Made by a program: the position numbers and the translations under genes. From Roseovarius sp. A-2 (lineage in GTDB: Bacteria > Pseudomonadota > Alphaproteobacteria > Rhodobacterales > Rhodobacteraceae), in NCBI RefSeq assembly GCF_002072155.1, contig NZ_BDIY01000004.1, forward strand, positions 163,228-227,227: a stretch of 64,000 nucleotides of DNA, given 5' to 3'. How positions within the stretch are numbered: the first letter of the stretch is position 1; every line of letters begins with the position of its first letter. The notes beneath the pieces are model-generated. The model made no database searches, was not told the DNA's origin, and saw only the letters and a list, made by a program, of their open reading frames with translations. Of this stretch, positions 26,340 through 36,325 are shown in pieces.

Positions 26340-27509
26340 TCAGAGAATGGCGCGAATGCGCTCGATTGCCGCCTCGATATTCTCCGCGGAATTGGCGTAG
26401 GAAAACCGCAGATAACCCTCTCCGTGGCGGCCAAAGGATGTACCTGCCACAGTCGCCACCCCGGCCTCGTCAAGAAAGCGGTCCTGCGCCTGCGCGGAAC
26501 TCATCCCCGTGCCTTCGATATTCGGGAACGCATAGAACGCGCCACCCGGATCGGTGCAGCGCAGGCCCGGCAGGCTGTTCAACGCCTCGACGATCAGCTG
26601 ACGCCGTGTATCGAAATGCCGCATCATCTCGTCCACCGCGTCCTGCGGTCCGGTCAGCGCCGCGAGCCCGGCATATTGCGAGGCGGCATTGACGCAGGAA
26701 TGATCGTTGATGCAGAGCCGCGTGGCGTGTGCCACCGCCGCGTCGGGCCAGACGGCGTAGCCCAGCCGCCAGCCGGTCATCGCATAGGTCTTGGACCAGC
26801 CATCGAGCATGATCAGCCGGTCGCGGATCTCGGGATATTGCAGCAGGCTCACATGCTCGCGCCCACCGTAGAGCATGCGGCTGTAGATCTCGTCGGAGAG
26901 CACCGCCACCTGGGGATGATCGGCCAGACCGGCCACGAACTTGTCGACCTCTGCGCGCGGGGTGACGCCACCGGTGGGGTTGGCGGGGCTGTTGATGATG
27001 ATCAGGCGGGTGCGGGGCGTGATCTGCGCCAGCACGGTTTCTGCGTCGAAGGCAAAGCCGTTTTCCTCGCGCAGGGCGATCGGCACCGGAGTCGCCCCGG
27101 AATAGCGGATGACCGATTCGTAGATCGGAAAGCCGGGATCGGGATACATGATCTCCGCCCCCGGTTCGCCGAACATCAGCACGGCAAAGAACATCGTCGG
27201 CTTGCCGCCGGGCACCACCACGACGTTTTCGGGGTTCACCTCGGCCCCGTGGCGGGCGTGCAGGTCGGCGGCCACCGCCTCGCGCAGGGCGGGGATGCCG
27301 TTGGCGGGTGTATAGCCGTGATGGCCGTCGCGCAGCGCCTTGATCCCGGCCTCGACGATATGCGGCGGGGTCTGGAAATCGGGCTGGCCGATGCCGAGAT
27401 TGATGATGTCATGGCCCTGCGCGGCCAGCGCCTGCGCGCGGGCCAGCACGGTAAAGGCCGACTCGGTGCCAAGGCGCGACAGGTTATCGGCGAAGTGTAG
27501 CTGTGACAT
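26340..27509 (-). CDS. Class I/II pyridoxal-phosphate aminotransferase
   Basis: The 389-residue fold-type I aminotransferase is of the aspartate/aromatic kind. INLGIGQPDFQTP near the start, NSPANPTGG in the middle and the PLP lysine in DGWSKTYAMTGWRLGY are all visible. GGAG sits 6 nt before the ATG at 27509; an ATG 15 nt upstream lacks a site. The amino donor and acceptor cannot be assigned. It precedes the altronate-type dehydratase gene on the same strand but is separated by that gene's own operator. Confidence 0.92.
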   Translation of the reverse strand: MSQLHFADNLSRLGTESAFTVLARAQALAAQGHDIINLGIGQPDFQTPPHIVEAGIKALRDGHHGYTPANGIPALREAVAADLHARHGAEVNPENVVVVPGGKPTMFFAVLMFGEPGAEIMYPDPGFPIYESVIRYSGATPVPIALREENGFAFDAETVLAQITPRTRLIIINSPANPTGGVTPRAEVDKFVAGLADHPQVAVLSDEIYSRMLYGGREHVSLLQYPEIRDRLIMLDGWSKTYAMTGWRLGYAVWPDAAVAHATRLCINDHSCVNAASQYAGLAALTGPQDAVDEMMRHFDTRRQLIVEALNSLPGLRCTDPGGAFYAFPNIEGTGMSSAQAQDRFLDEAGVATVAGTSFGRHGEGYLRFSYANSAENIEAAIERIRAIL

Positions 27510-27547
27510 CGGGGTCTCCGGCATGTGTGAGGCAGGCGCGAGGCGCG

Positions 27548-29029
27548 TCAGCTCTTGGCGTCTTCTTTGGGCGAACTCTCTGACGTCTCGCCGTCTTCAA
27601 CCACCTCGGCCTCGACCACGTCCCCGCCCTCCTCGTCCTGGCGCCCGTCCTCCACCGCACCGACGATCAGCGGCAGCATCTCCAGCCCGGTGGGCGTGGC
27701 CATCGGCGAATTAGGCGGTGCGCGCCAACTGAGCGTGTCGAAGCTGCCGCAATTCTCGCAGGAGGGAACCCATTCGGCATGAATATGCTGACACTTGTCG
27801 CACACCCATTGCGGACCTCGCGGCGCGCTGAGCGCGCGCGCGAGCCAGCCTTTAACCACTGCGTCGGGCGCGCCCTCGCCACGCTCAATGGCGGCCATGA
27901 TGGTGAGCGCGCGGGCATCCGGTTCAACTTCGGCCAGATCGCCAAGCGCCCGCCGCGCTGCCGGGAAATCCTCGGCGGCAAGGTTCAGCTCCGCCTCGAG
28001 CAGCCGAGTCTCGCGATTGTCGGGATGCACCTTCAACAGCTTGCCGAACCGCTTGAGCCGCTGTGCGGGGCTTTCGCCCGGCTCGATGGCGGCAAAGGCG
28101 GCGGCGAGATCGGGATGCGGGCGCACCAGCCACGCCTTGTTGATCACCCGCACGGCATTGCGCTTCTTGTCCTGCTCGACATAGCCGCGCGCCGCCAGCA
28201 CCGCCGCCGGGATCAGGTCGGGCGAGAGCTTGTTGGCCTCGATCGCGGCCTCGCGCGCCTCGATGCTCTTGCCCTCGTCCAGCACGTCGCGCGCCTCCGA
28301 GAGGGCCAGCACGGCGTCGCGCCGTTTATGAACGTCACGCGGCAGATTGCCGTATTTCAGCTTGGCATTGAGCGTGGCACGCGCGCCTTTCCAGTCGCCC
28401 GATCCGGCCTGCAACTGCAACAGCGTGTCCTGCATCTCGGCATGACGCGGCTTGAGGGCAAAAGCAGTCTTTGCCAGTTTCATCGCCGTCTCGGTGTCGC
28501 CCTCTTCGAGCCGTTTGCGCAGGATACCGCGCACCCCGACAAAGCGCGTTTTCTCATTGGTCAGCAGCCGCTTGTAAACCTTCTCGGCCTTGGCTGTGTC
28601 GCCCGCCATCTCGGCGGCCTGCGCGCTGATCAGGTCAGTGAGCGCGGGCTTGCGCAGATAGCCCTCGGCCTTGGCGGCCTTGGCCATCGCCACATCGCCT
28701 TCGCCCGAGGCCAGCGCCAGAATCCCTTCGCTCAGCGCGCGATATCCCTTTTCCTGCCGGTTGCGGTCGAAAAAGCGCGACAGCGCGGTCTCATCCCCGT
28801 TGATGAAGCGCAACACCGCGACCAGCATCGCCGCCAGCTTCATCAGCGCCCAGATCGCCAGCACCAGTATGACCAGCGCGATTACCGCCTTGATCGGCGT
28901 CAGGTTGATCTCAACCCCGGCCATGACGACGCGCACCCCGCCCTCAAGCTCCAGCAGAAAGCTTGCGCCGAACGCCAAGGCGGCCACCAGGGCGATGAAA
29001 ACGGCTATCTTGATAATCGACCAAAGCAT
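27548..29029 (-). CDS. HemY N-terminal domain protein (heme biosynthesis-associated TPR protein)
   Basis: The 493-residue inner-membrane protein has two N-terminal membrane helices (about 5-27 and 45-75) in the HemY_N domain, then TPR-like helical repeats. Near the C-terminus a zinc-ribbon-like pair reads CDKCQHIHAEW and CENCGSFDTL, resembling the metal-binding module of E. coli LapB/YciM. The tail is acidic. It is third in the hemD-COG4223-hemY operon; its exact role in heme synthesis is unsettled. Confidence 0.88.
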   Translation of the reverse strand: MLWSIIKIAVFIALVAALAFGASFLLELEGGVRVVMAGVEINLTPIKAVIALVILVLAIWALMKLAAMLVAVLRFINGDETALSRFFDRNRQEKGYRALSEGILALASGEGDVAMAKAAKAEGYLRKPALTDLISAQAAEMAGDTAKAEKVYKRLLTNEKTRFVGVRGILRKRLEEGDTETAMKLAKTAFALKPRHAEMQDTLLQLQAGSGDWKGARATLNAKLKYGNLPRDVHKRRDAVLALSEARDVLDEGKSIEAREAAIEANKLSPDLIPAAVLAARGYVEQDKKRNAVRVINKAWLVRPHPDLAAAFAAIEPGESPAQRLKRFGKLLKVHPDNRETRLLEAELNLAAEDFPAARRALGDLAEVEPDARALTIMAAIERGEGAPDAVVKGWLARALSAPRGPQWVCDKCQHIHAEWVPSCENCGSFDTLSWRAPPNSPMATPTGLEMLPLIVGAVEDGRQDEEGGDVVEAEVVEDGETSESSPKEDAKS

Positions 29030-29048
29030 ATGGATCGCCTTTTCTAAC

Positions 29049-30452
29049 TCAATTCAACGTGCCGGAGAGCGTATTGGCGGCCGACAGCGCCGCTCTGCGG
29101 CGTTCGGCCTCTGCGGCCCAATCGCTCAGTTCGGCGCGCGCGCCCTCGGGCAAAGTCTCGATCTCGGCCAGCGCATCGCCTAGCCGCCCGTCCCGCAGCG
29201 CCGCCTCGACGCGTGACAGAACCGCATCCGGGTCATCGCCCTCTCGCGGCTCCAGCGAGCGGATGCCGAGCTGGCTCTTGAAAAATCCACCGACACTCGA
29301 CGCGGCCCCGCCATCGGCGCTGCGCACCGCCGCGAGCGCCGCGCGCGCCGCCTCGGGGAAACGCTCGGTCAGTTCAGCCCGCGTCGGCACGCCGCTCTCG
29401 GCCACATCCGACAGCGCGGAGGGCACCTCGGCCCCGGTGTCGCGCAGATCGGCAAGCGCGACAGTGAACTCATCGCCGCTGTCGAGCGCGGTCATCACCC
29501 GGGTCAATGCGGCGCGCTGCAAGGTGGCACGCGCGCTATCGCGCGCGGCGGCCTTTTCTGCTTCGGCCTCGCCTTTGAGGGCGTCGATCTCGGCGCGCTG
29601 TGCGCTCAGTGCCGCGCTCAATTCCTCGATCTGCTCCGCCGTTCCATCGCTGCCGCCGGCCTCGGGGGTCGGGCGATCTTCCAACTCGGAAACGCGGCTT
29701 TCAATGGAGCTTACCTGCTCGGCAAGATCGGTCAGCGTGTCTCGTAGTTCACCCAGTTCACCGCTCAGGTCGGGGGCGGCTTCAGACGCGGGCTCGATAC
29801 CCTCGACCGTGGAGCGCAAATCGCCCAGCGCGGTTTCCTGCGCGGCGATGCGATCCTGCAACGCATCCGTATCAACGCTGTCTTCGACCGGACGCAGCGG
29901 ATGGTCGGGCAGGACATAGGGCGCGGCGATCACCCCGATGCCCGCGGCCACAACCCCGCCAAGGAGCATCGACCAGAACCCGCCCTGCCGGATCGTGACC
30001 TGTTCGGTTTTCGTCACCGGGGTCGGGGCAGATGTCTCGGCCTCGCCGGTCTGCTGACCGGTCTGCGCCTCTTCGGCCTCGGCTACGGTCGCGACCTCTG
30101 CCATCGGATCATCGTCTTCGGCCAAGGTCATCCTCTCGTCAGCGGTCGCTTGCTCGGGTGTGGCGTCGTCGGTCGCGGCCTCGTCCGTGCTATCCGCGCT
30201 CTCCGACCCCGAAACTGTCTCCGAGCCCGGCGCTGTCTCCGGCTCGCGCGGCTCTTCTTCGGAGTCTGGCGTTTCCTGCGCCCCATCGGCGTCAAACGGG
30301 GGCTCCGGGGTTTCGGCCTCGGGCGTATCCTCGGCGGTATCGCTCGCAGGTTTTTCGGAGGGCGGTAGCTCGGTTTCGGGAGAGGGCGTGTCCTCCGCCG
30401 CCTTATCCTGCATCTCGGTCTTGTGCGTCTCAGGGGTCTTTTTTCTTGCCAC
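29049..30452 (-). CDS. COG4223/mitofilin-like membrane protein
   Basis: The 467-residue protein has an acidic Glu/Pro/Thr-rich N-terminal region (1-150), one membrane helix (about 159-181, FWSMLLGGVVAAGIG), and a long coiled coil (about 190-310). A C-terminal helical domain resembles the mitofilin/Mic60 domain. This layout is that of the alphaproteobacterial Mic60 homologue, which shapes inner-membrane folds and is typically encoded beside hemD and hemY. It is read 19 bp upstream of hemY. The low-complexity acidic half should be unstructured. Confidence 0.85.
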   Translation of the reverse strand: MARKKTPETHKTEMQDKAAEDTPSPETELPPSEKPASDTAEDTPEAETPEPPFDADGAQETPDSEEEPREPETAPGSETVSGSESADSTDEAATDDATPEQATADERMTLAEDDDPMAEVATVAEAEEAQTGQQTGEAETSAPTPVTKTEQVTIRQGGFWSMLLGGVVAAGIGVIAAPYVLPDHPLRPVEDSVDTDALQDRIAAQETALGDLRSTVEGIEPASEAAPDLSGELGELRDTLTDLAEQVSSIESRVSELEDRPTPEAGGSDGTAEQIEELSAALSAQRAEIDALKGEAEAEKAAARDSARATLQRAALTRVMTALDSGDEFTVALADLRDTGAEVPSALSDVAESGVPTRAELTERFPEAARAALAAVRSADGGAASSVGGFFKSQLGIRSLEPREGDDPDAVLSRVEAALRDGRLGDALAEIETLPEGARAELSDWAAEAERRRAALSAANTLSGTLN

Positions 30453-30500
30453 GTCTCGCCACCTTCTCGAATCTCACCACGCCAAGCTGTCAACCTGACC

Positions 30501-31235
30501 TTACTGTGCCCGTTTTCCACCCTCAAGCCGCTTGGCCTCTTTCACCAGATCGTGCACCGCATCGGCCACGGCCTCTGCATCGGGGCGTTGCGCAATGCTC
30601 ATTTTCTGCGCGGCCCCCTCCGGCACCGCCTTTGCCGTATTGCGGCTGATCGCCGCGACGAAGAGGGGCGCATGGATGTCGCTCACCTGACTGAAGGCTA
30701 GCCGTGCGCTGCGCGGTGACATCAGGGGAAGGATCACCGCCCCCTCCCCGGCGAGAACGCGCCGCGCGGCCTCGCCCATGTCCTGCGGCTGCTGATCATA
30801 GACCACGGTCTCTTGCGCCTCATGGCCCGCCGCCTGCAACGCGCCAGTGATATCGGCGGCCACATGCGCCCCGCGCAGGTGCAGGAACGGCCCGGTGGCA
30901 CCGTCCGTTGCAATCCGGTCTAGCAGTGCCGCAGCGTCGCCGCCGCAGGCGATCGCCATCAATCCCTGCGCGCGCGCCGCCTGTGCCGTGGCCTCGCCCA
31001 CGCAGTAGCAGGTGAAACCGCGCCGCGCTGTCAGCGCGCAGAACCCGCCCACGCCATGCCGCGAGGTGAAGATCAGCACCTCGTCGCCGCGCAGGGGTGG
31101 CAGTGTCCCGCGCCAAGCGATTCGCATGACCGGGGCGCAGAGAATCTCTGTCTGCGGTCCGCACACCGCCCTCAGCCGCGCAGCGAAGCGGCCCGCCTCC
31201 GGCTCGGGCCGGGTGATGAGGATCGTCACGGGCAT
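30501..31235 (-). CDS. hemD: Uroporphyrinogen-III synthase
   Basis: The 244-residue enzyme closes and inverts ring D of hydroxymethylbilane to form uroporphyrinogen III, the branch point to heme, siroheme, chlorophyll and cobalamin. HemD is poorly conserved, but [15 protein letters not shown] at the start, [11 protein letters not shown] near residue 55 and the [15 protein letters not shown] block fit. Position as first gene of hemD-COG4223-hemY supports it. It is divergent from tsaD, as in many alphaproteobacteria. Confidence 0.88.
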   Translation of the reverse strand: MPVTILITRPEPEAGRFAARLRAVCGPQTEILCAPVMRIAWRGTLPPLRGDEVLIFTSRHGVGGFCALTARRGFTCYCVGEATAQAARAQGLMAIACGGDAAALLDRIATDGATGPFLHLRGAHVAADITGALQAAGHEAQETVVYDQQPQDMGEAARRVLAGEGAVILPLMSPRSARLAFSQVSDIHAPLFVAAISRNTAKAVPEGAAQKMSIAQRPDAEAVADAVHDLVKEAKRLEGGKRAQ

Positions 31236-31308
31236 GGATCATCCAGAGTTGTTGCCTGCCTCATTCGGTGTTACCTGCCTTGCACCTGTCACGCAACGCA
31301 TGGGCGCG

Positions 31309-32406
31309 ATGAGCAAGCCGCTGATCTTTCTTGGACTTGAGAGTAGCTGCGACGATACCGCAGCCGCGCTTTTGCGTATCTCCGCTGATGGCACCCCGGG
31401 CATTCTCGCTTCGGTTGTCCACGGGCAGGCCCTGCTGCACGCCGATTTCGGCGGCGTCGTGCCGGAAATCGCGGCGCGGGCGCATGCCGAAAAGCTCGAT
31501 ACCTGCGTGTGCGAGGCGCTGACGCAGGCGGGGCTCGGGCTTGGACAGGTCGATGCCGTCGCCGTCACCGCCGGGCCGGGCCTGATCGGCGGGGTGATCG
31601 CCGGGGTGATGTGCGCCAAGGGGATCGCTGCCGGAGCAGGCCTGCCCCTTATCGGCGTCAACCATTTGGCCGGGCATGCGCTGACCCCGCGCCTGACGGA
31701 TCAGGTGGCCTATCCCTATCTCATGCTGCTGGTCTCGGGCGGGCATTGTCAGTTCCTGGTCGTGCGCGGCCCGGATGATTTCACCCGCCTCGGCGGCACC
31801 ATCGACGACGCGCCGGGCGAAGCGTTCGACAAGACCGCGCGCCTGCTTGGCCTGCCGCAACCGGGCGGGCCGAGCGTGGAGCGAGAGGCGGCGACGGGAG
31901 ACGCGAGCCGACTGCGCTTTCCCCGTCCGCTGCTGGACCGGCCCGGCTGCGACATGTCCTTTTCCGGTTTGAAAACCGCGCTGCTGCGTGCCCGCGACAC
32001 ACTCGTGTCCGAGAACTCCGGGCTGACCCGGCAGGACCGCGCCGATCTTTGCGCCGGGTTTCAGGCGGCGGTCTGCGATGTGCTGGCCGAGAAAACCCGC
32101 CGCGCCCTCGCCCTCTACATGGCCGGAAATCCCACAGCGCCGCTCATCGCCGTGGCCGGAGGCGTCGCCGCCAACGGCCCCATCCGCGCGGCGCTCAAAG
32201 ACGTGGCGGCACAGGCCGGCGCGCGGTTTCTCGCCCCGCCCCTCGCGCTTTGCACCGACAACGCGGCGATGATCGCCTATGCGGGGGCGGAACTCTACGC
32301 GCAGGGCCATCGCGACGACATGAGCCTCGCCGCCCGGCCCCGCTGGCCGCTGGATCAGGACAGCCCGGCGATGCTGGGCAGCGGCAAGAAGGGGGCCAAG
32401 GCATGA
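31309..32406 (+). CDS. tsaD: tRNA N6-adenosine threonylcarbamoyltransferase TsaD
   Basis: The 365-residue catalytic subunit transfers the threonylcarbamoyl group to A37 of ANN-decoding tRNAs. [14 protein letters not shown], the Fe-binding histidines in [21 protein letters not shown] and [12 protein letters not shown] are all present. An in-frame ATG at 31300 would add three residues; neither start has a strong ribosome site. The stop overlaps the gpsA start by 4 nt. The partner TsaB is encoded at 18498. Confidence 0.96.
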   Translation: MSKPLIFLGLESSCDDTAAALLRISADGTPGILASVVHGQALLHADFGGVVPEIAARAHAEKLDTCVCEALTQAGLGLGQVDAVAVTAGPGLIGGVIAGVMCAKGIAAGAGLPLIGVNHLAGHALTPRLTDQVAYPYLMLLVSGGHCQFLVVRGPDDFTRLGGTIDDAPGEAFDKTARLLGLPQPGGPSVEREAATGDASRLRFPRPLLDRPGCDMSFSGLKTALLRARDTLVSENSGLTRQDRADLCAGFQAAVCDVLAEKTRRALALYMAGNPTAPLIAVAGGVAANGPIRAALKDVAAQAGARFLAPPLALCTDNAAMIAYAGAELYAQGHRDDMSLAARPRWPLDQDSPAMLGSGKKGAKA

Positions 32407-33359
32407 CGCTGATTTGTGGCGCGGGCGCGTTCGGCACCGCGCTGGCCGTGACATTGGCGCAAAACGGCCCCGTTACCCTGTGGGCGCGCGATGCCGATCA
32501 CGCGGCCGAAATGCAGGCACGCCGCGTCAACGCGCGCCGCCTGCCCGATGTCCCCCTGCCCGAAGCGATTACCGTGATCTCGGGAAGCCTGCCCAAGGGT
32601 GCCCGCCTCTGCTTGCTGGCTATGCCGATGCAGACGCTGGGCGGGTTTCTGACGGCGCATCACGCCGCACTCGGGCACCACGCCCTTGTCGCCTGCTGCA
32701 AGGGCATGGACCTTGCCACCGGGCTTGGCCCCACCGGCCTTATCGCGCAAACCTGCCCGGACGCGATCCCGGCCATTCTCACCGGCCCCAGTTTCGCGCG
32801 CGATATCGCGCTCGGCCTGCCCACGGCGCTGACGCTGGCCTGCGCCGATGCGGCGACTGGCGCCGCTCTGCAATCCAGCCTCACCACCCCCACCCTGCGC
32901 CTCTACCGCACCACCGACACCACCGGCGCGGAACTGGGTGGCGCGCTCAAGAACGTGATCGCCATCGGCTGCGGCGCGGTGATGGGCGCGGGGTTGGGCG
33001 AGAGCGCGCGCGCGGCCCTGATGACCCGTGGTTTCGCCGAGATGCACCGGTTTGCCCATGCCCTAGGCGCGCGACCCGATACGCTGGCGGGGCTGTCGGG
33101 CTTTGGCGATCTGGTGCTCACCTGCACCAGCGAGCAGTCGCGCAACTACCGCTACGGCCAGAGCCTCGGGCGTGGCAAGGATTTCGACGCCACCCTCACA
33201 GTCGAAGGCGCCGCCACCGCCCGCGCCGTGCTCGGCCGCGCCGATGCGCTCGCCCTCGACATGCCCGTCACCCAGGCCATCACCGCTCTTGTCACCGGCG
33301 AATTGCGTGTGGCACAAGCGGTCGATATGCTCCTCTCACGACCATTGAAGGAAGAATGA
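32403..33359 (+). CDS. gpsA: Glycerol-3-phosphate dehydrogenase [NAD(P)+]
   Basis: The 318-residue enzyme reduces dihydroxyacetone phosphate to sn-glycerol 3-phosphate for phospholipid synthesis. The N-terminal dinucleotide loop is [12 protein letters not shown], the catalytic Lys lies in [13 protein letters not shown], and the [14 protein letters not shown] block is typical. It starts at the ATG overlapping the tsaD stop; the longer open frame upstream is tsaD in another frame. Confidence 0.96.
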   Translation: MTLICGAGAFGTALAVTLAQNGPVTLWARDADHAAEMQARRVNARRLPDVPLPEAITVISGSLPKGARLCLLAMPMQTLGGFLTAHHAALGHHALVACCKGMDLATGLGPTGLIAQTCPDAIPAILTGPSFARDIALGLPTALTLACADAATGAALQSSLTTPTLRLYRTTDTTGAELGGALKNVIAIGCGAVMGAGLGESARAALMTRGFAEMHRFAHALGARPDTLAGLSGFGDLVLTCTSEQSRNYRYGQSLGRGKDFDATLTVEGAATARAVLGRADALALDMPVTQAITALVTGELRVAQAVDMLLSRPLKEE

Positions 33360-33628
33360 TGCTGATTGCCCTGATTGCCCGCGACCGCCCCGGCGCCCTG
33401 CAAACCCGTCTCGACAACCGCGACGCCCATATCGCCTATCTCAAGGAGACCGGCGTCGTCAGCCAGGCCGGGCCGCTCCTGAATGACGAGGGCGAGATGG
33501 TCGGCTCGCTGGTGATCCTCGATGTCGAGGATATGGCGGCGGCGCAGAACTGGGCCAATAACGACCCCTATGCCAAGGCCGAGCTGTTTTCGGGTGTCGA
33601 ACTGATCCCTTGGAAAAAAGTGATCTGA
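33359..33628 (+). CDS. YciI family protein
   Basis: The 89-residue dimeric alpha-beta barrel protein starts [17 protein letters not shown] and contains the family His/Asp region DNRDAHIAYLKE. Biochemical role is unknown, though some relatives act in aromatic catabolism. Two ATGs occur in tandem; the second (33359) has AAGGA at 6-nt spacing and is preferred. It is the third gene of tsaD-gpsA-yciI-EVE, overlapping at both ends. Confidence 0.9.
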   Translation: MLIALIARDRPGALQTRLDNRDAHIAYLKETGVVSQAGPLLNDEGEMVGSLVILDVEDMAAAQNWANNDPYAKAELFSGVELIPWKKVI

Positions 33629-34047
33629 TGCGCTATTGGCTGTTCAAGTCCGAACCGTCGGTCTGGGGCTGGTCCGATCAGGTCGCCAAGGGCGAGGCAG
33701 GTGAGGAATGGGACGGCGTACGAAACTACCAGGCGCGCAATTTCATGCGCGACATGGTGGTGGGTGATCGCGGGTTCTTCTACCATTCGCAAAAGGAAAA
33801 GGCGGTTGTGGGCACGGTCGAGGTGATCGCCGGGGCGCATCCCGACAGCACCACCGACGATCCGCGATGGGACTGCGTGGACATCAAGGCGCTGGAGGCA
33901 GCGCAGGTGCCTGTCACGCTCGACATGATCAAGGCCAACCCACGCCTGTCGGAGATGGTGCTGGTGCGCAACGCGCGCCTGTCGGTGCAGCCGGTGACGG
34001 CGGAGGAATGGCGCATCATCTGCGAGATGGCGGGTCTGACAGCATAG
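33628..34047 (+). CDS. EVE domain-containing protein
   Basis: The 139-residue PUA-like EVE protein is thought to bind modified bases in RNA or DNA. Signatures are RYWLFKSEPSVWGW at the start and GVRNYQARNFMRDM with GFFYHS. The ATG shares one base with the yciI stop (TGATG), indicating coupled translation. It converges with the DUF6525 gene six bases downstream. Confidence 0.93.
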   Translation: MRYWLFKSEPSVWGWSDQVAKGEAGEEWDGVRNYQARNFMRDMVVGDRGFFYHSQKEKAVVGTVEVIAGAHPDSTTDDPRWDCVDIKALEAAQVPVTLDMIKANPRLSEMVLVRNARLSVQPVTAEEWRIICEMAGLTA

Positions 34048-34053
34048 ACCGCC

Positions 34054-34341
34054 TCAGCCGGGGCCCGCGGCCGCCGGATGTGCCCTGCCCCAGACCCGTG
34101 CGGCATCCCGCGCGATCAGACGCGCCTCGATCCCGTCAAGCGCCTCCAGCGCCCGGGCTGTATCCCCGGTTTGACCAAGGGCGCGACGATAGGCGCGCAG
34201 CACCGAGCGCGGCCCCCAGGGCAGACAGGCCCGCACCAGCCAAGCCCGCAGCACGGGTGGCAGGCGGTCAAACTCGCGCATCGGATCGAGGCTCCGGCGA
34301 CGGTGGCGCAGGCTTGTCCGCCCAGTATTCCTGTAGCTCAT
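34054..34341 (-). CDS. DUF6525 family protein
   Basis: The 95-residue Arg-rich helical protein reads [17 protein letters not shown], then DPMREFDRLPPVLRAWL. This is the DUF6525 pattern, restricted to Rhodobacterales as far as I know. It is last in a three-gene operon behind a Zur-like box, overlapping DUF1826 by 4 nt, so it may be part of the zinc-starvation response. No catalytic motif is seen. Confidence 0.78.
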   Translation of the reverse strand: MSYRNTGRTSLRHRRRSLDPMREFDRLPPVLRAWLVRACLPWGPRSVLRAYRRALGQTGDTARALEALDGIEARLIARDAARVWGRAHPAAAGPG

Positions 34342-34973
34342 ATCGCCTCCTCCGGGTCATCCAGCGGATCAAGCACCAGCAAGAGGCGCGTCTCGCCGCG
34401 TCCCTCGATGGGCGGCGAGCGATGCAGCAGCCCCGGGGGTGGGTCGCCCGGCCAAAGCGTGCCGCGCAGCACCAGCGGCGCGCCCGTCGGCGTGGTGAAC
34501 ACCCGGCGCGGCACCTCGCCATCAACGCTGATACCGTATTGCGTACCGGTGCCGCGATAGGTGCAGATCAGCCGCGCGGAGACCGCGTCGATATGGAACC
34601 GGCGGCAGGCATCGGTCTCGACCACGTCGAGCCGCAGCCGCAGGAACCGCGCCCGCATCAGCCCGGCAAAGTGATCCGCTAGCATGCCGATATCCTCGAT
34701 CAGCCAGTTGCGCGCCGCGCTCCCGCCCAATCCCGCCGCCGCGCAGGCGGCGCGCGCGGCATCCCGCACCATGTCGGGCCGCAGGATCACCCGCAGGTGC
34801 GGCAGCCTTGCGGCGGCAAGGCTGTCGATCCACGCCTGCCAGGCCGGATCGACCCGCCGCCGCCACAGCGCGGCAGCCACGCCCGGCCGCGCGATCACAT
34901 CGAGATCCCCCGCACAGTCCGCCACCCCCACGCCGACCGCCGGCCCGTGCAGGATCTCACGCGCCAGCGTCAT
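34338..34973 (-). CDS. DUF1826 domain-containing protein
   Basis: The 211-residue protein matches DUF1826, a family frequently found next to COG0523 GTPases in Zur-regulated operons. Notable text: [20 protein letters not shown], with HID and acid residues that could bind metal, and [19 protein letters not shown] near the C-terminus, reminiscent of a cupin-like or dioxygenase-like iron site. Function is unknown. It overlaps both neighbours by 4 nt. Confidence 0.82.
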   Translation of the reverse strand: MTLAREILHGPAVGVGVADCAGDLDVIARPGVAAALWRRRVDPAWQAWIDSLAAARLPHLRVILRPDMVRDAARAACAAAGLGGSAARNWLIEDIGMLADHFAGLMRARFLRLRLDVVETDACRRFHIDAVSARLICTYRGTGTQYGISVDGEVPRRVFTTPTGAPLVLRGTLWPGDPPPGLLHRSPPIEGRGETRLLLVLDPLDDPEEAI

Positions 34974-36181
34974 GCCGCCGCCTCCGCCCGTTGCCAGTGC
35001 GGGAACGGATCGGGCAGACCCTCACCCCCCTCACCCTGCATCAGCGCGGCGTCCAACCTGCCGCGCAGCGCGGCCCAGTCGATGCCCGCCCCGATAAAGA
35101 CGATCTCCTGCCGCCGGTCGCCCCATGGCTCCTGCCAATGCGCACGCAGATAATCCTGCGCCTGCGCCTGATCCGGCCAGCGCTCGCGCGGCACCGCCGC
35201 CCACCATGTGCCCAAGGGTGTCACGCTCGACAGGCTGCCCGCCAGCGAGAATTCGGCCACCCAATCAGGCCGCGTGGCGATCCAGAAATGCCCCTTAGCC
35301 CGGATCACACCGGGCAGAGGGCCATTCAGCACGTCATGGATCGCCTGCGGATGAAACGGCGCGCGCGCCCGGTAGGTATAAGAGGCGACACCGTATTCCT
35401 CGGTCTCGGGCACGTGATCCGCGAACCCGTAGAGCTCTTTCGCCCACATCGGATGCTCATGCGCCTTGTCGAAATCGAACAGCCCGGTGGCAAGGATTGC
35501 ATCCGCCGCCACCGCGCAATGATCGGTCTCGATGACCCGCGCATCGGCATTCAGGCTGCGGATGATCTTGCGCGCGGCGTCGCGCTGATGCGGGGCAGCG
35601 TCGCTCACCTTGTTGAGGATCACCACATCGGCAAACTCGATCTGATCGGTCAGCAGATGCACCAGTGTGCGCTCGTCCACGACACCCCCCGGTCCGACCA
35701 AACTCTCGCCCCGGTCGCGCAGGAAATCGTGGCTAGAAAAATCGCGCAACAGGTTCACCGCATCGACCACCGTCACCATCGTGTCGAGCCGCGCAACATC
35801 CGCCAGGCTCTCGCCCGCCTCGTCACGAAACTCGAAAGTGGCGGCAACGGGCAACGGCTCGGAAATACCGGTCGATTCGATCAGCAGATAATCGAACCGT
35901 CCTTCCCCCGCGAGGCGGCGAACCTCGGCCAGCAGATCGTCGCGCAGCGTGCAGCAGATGCAGCCATTCGACATTTCGACCAGCGTCTCGTCGGTGCGGC
36001 TCAGTTCGGTTTCGGCACGTACCAGATCGGCGTCGATATTCACCTCGGACATGTCATTGACGATCACCGCCACGCGGCGGCCCTGGCGGTTGTTCAGCAT
36101 GCGGTTGAGCAGTGTCGTCTTGCCCGCCCCAAGAAAACCGGACAGGACGGTGACGGGCAGGCGCGGATCGGCGGTGGTCAT
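34970..36181 (-). CDS. COG0523 family GTP-binding metallochaperone
   Basis: This 403-residue GTPase is of the CobW/ZigA/ZNG1 class. The P-loop is [13 protein letters not shown] (14-26), the metal-binding CxCC is Cys74-Ile-Cys76-Cys77 in [10 protein letters not shown], and NKVSD is the base-recognition motif. A long C-terminal CobW_C domain follows. The immediately upstream Zur-like palindrome and the DUF1826 partner point to zinc delivery under starvation rather than to cobalamin synthesis, although cobalamin genes lie on the other side. Confidence 0.92.
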   Translation of the reverse strand: MTTADPRLPVTVLSGFLGAGKTTLLNRMLNNRQGRRVAVIVNDMSEVNIDADLVRAETELSRTDETLVEMSNGCICCTLRDDLLAEVRRLAGEGRFDYLLIESTGISEPLPVAATFEFRDEAGESLADVARLDTMVTVVDAVNLLRDFSSHDFLRDRGESLVGPGGVVDERTLVHLLTDQIEFADVVILNKVSDAAPHQRDAARKIIRSLNADARVIETDHCAVAADAILATGLFDFDKAHEHPMWAKELYGFADHVPETEEYGVASYTYRARAPFHPQAIHDVLNGPLPGVIRAKGHFWIATRPDWVAEFSLAGSLSSVTPLGTWWAAVPRERWPDQAQAQDYLRAHWQEPWGDRRQEIVFIGAGIDWAALRGRLDAALMQGEGGEGLPDPFPHWQRAEAAA

Positions 36182-36202
36182 GAGGAACCTCGTTTGTTAT
36201 TT

Positions 36203-36222
36203 ATGTAATGTTATTACGTTGT
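36203..36222. promoter_or_regulatory. Putative Zur box
   Basis: GTAAT-GTT-ATTAC (36205-36217) lies within an AT-rich stretch resembling the alphaproteobacterial Zur consensus (GTAATGTTATAACATTAC type). It is 22 bp upstream of the COG0523 start, in a genome where AT-rich dyads stand out. Confidence 0.6.
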
Positions 36223-36325
36223 CACTTTTGAATGTCAAACCGAAACCACGCGCCCCGGCTCGACATTTTGCACCCCCCATGACAAAGCGGCATCGGCCCG
36301 CCCATCAACAAGAGACCTTACCGGC

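Noticed and set aside
34970..36181. COG0523 gene as cobW of the cobalamin pathway
   Set aside because: Although next to cobalamin genes, it is divergent from them, sits behind a Zur-like box and is coupled to DUF1826, so a zinc role is preferred.
36182..36325. Cobalamin riboswitch before the cobalamin linker genes
   Set aside because: The 144-bp spacer is too short for a full riboswitch and no GCCACTG-type B12 box was seen; the AT-rich dyad is better read as a Zur box for the opposite gene.
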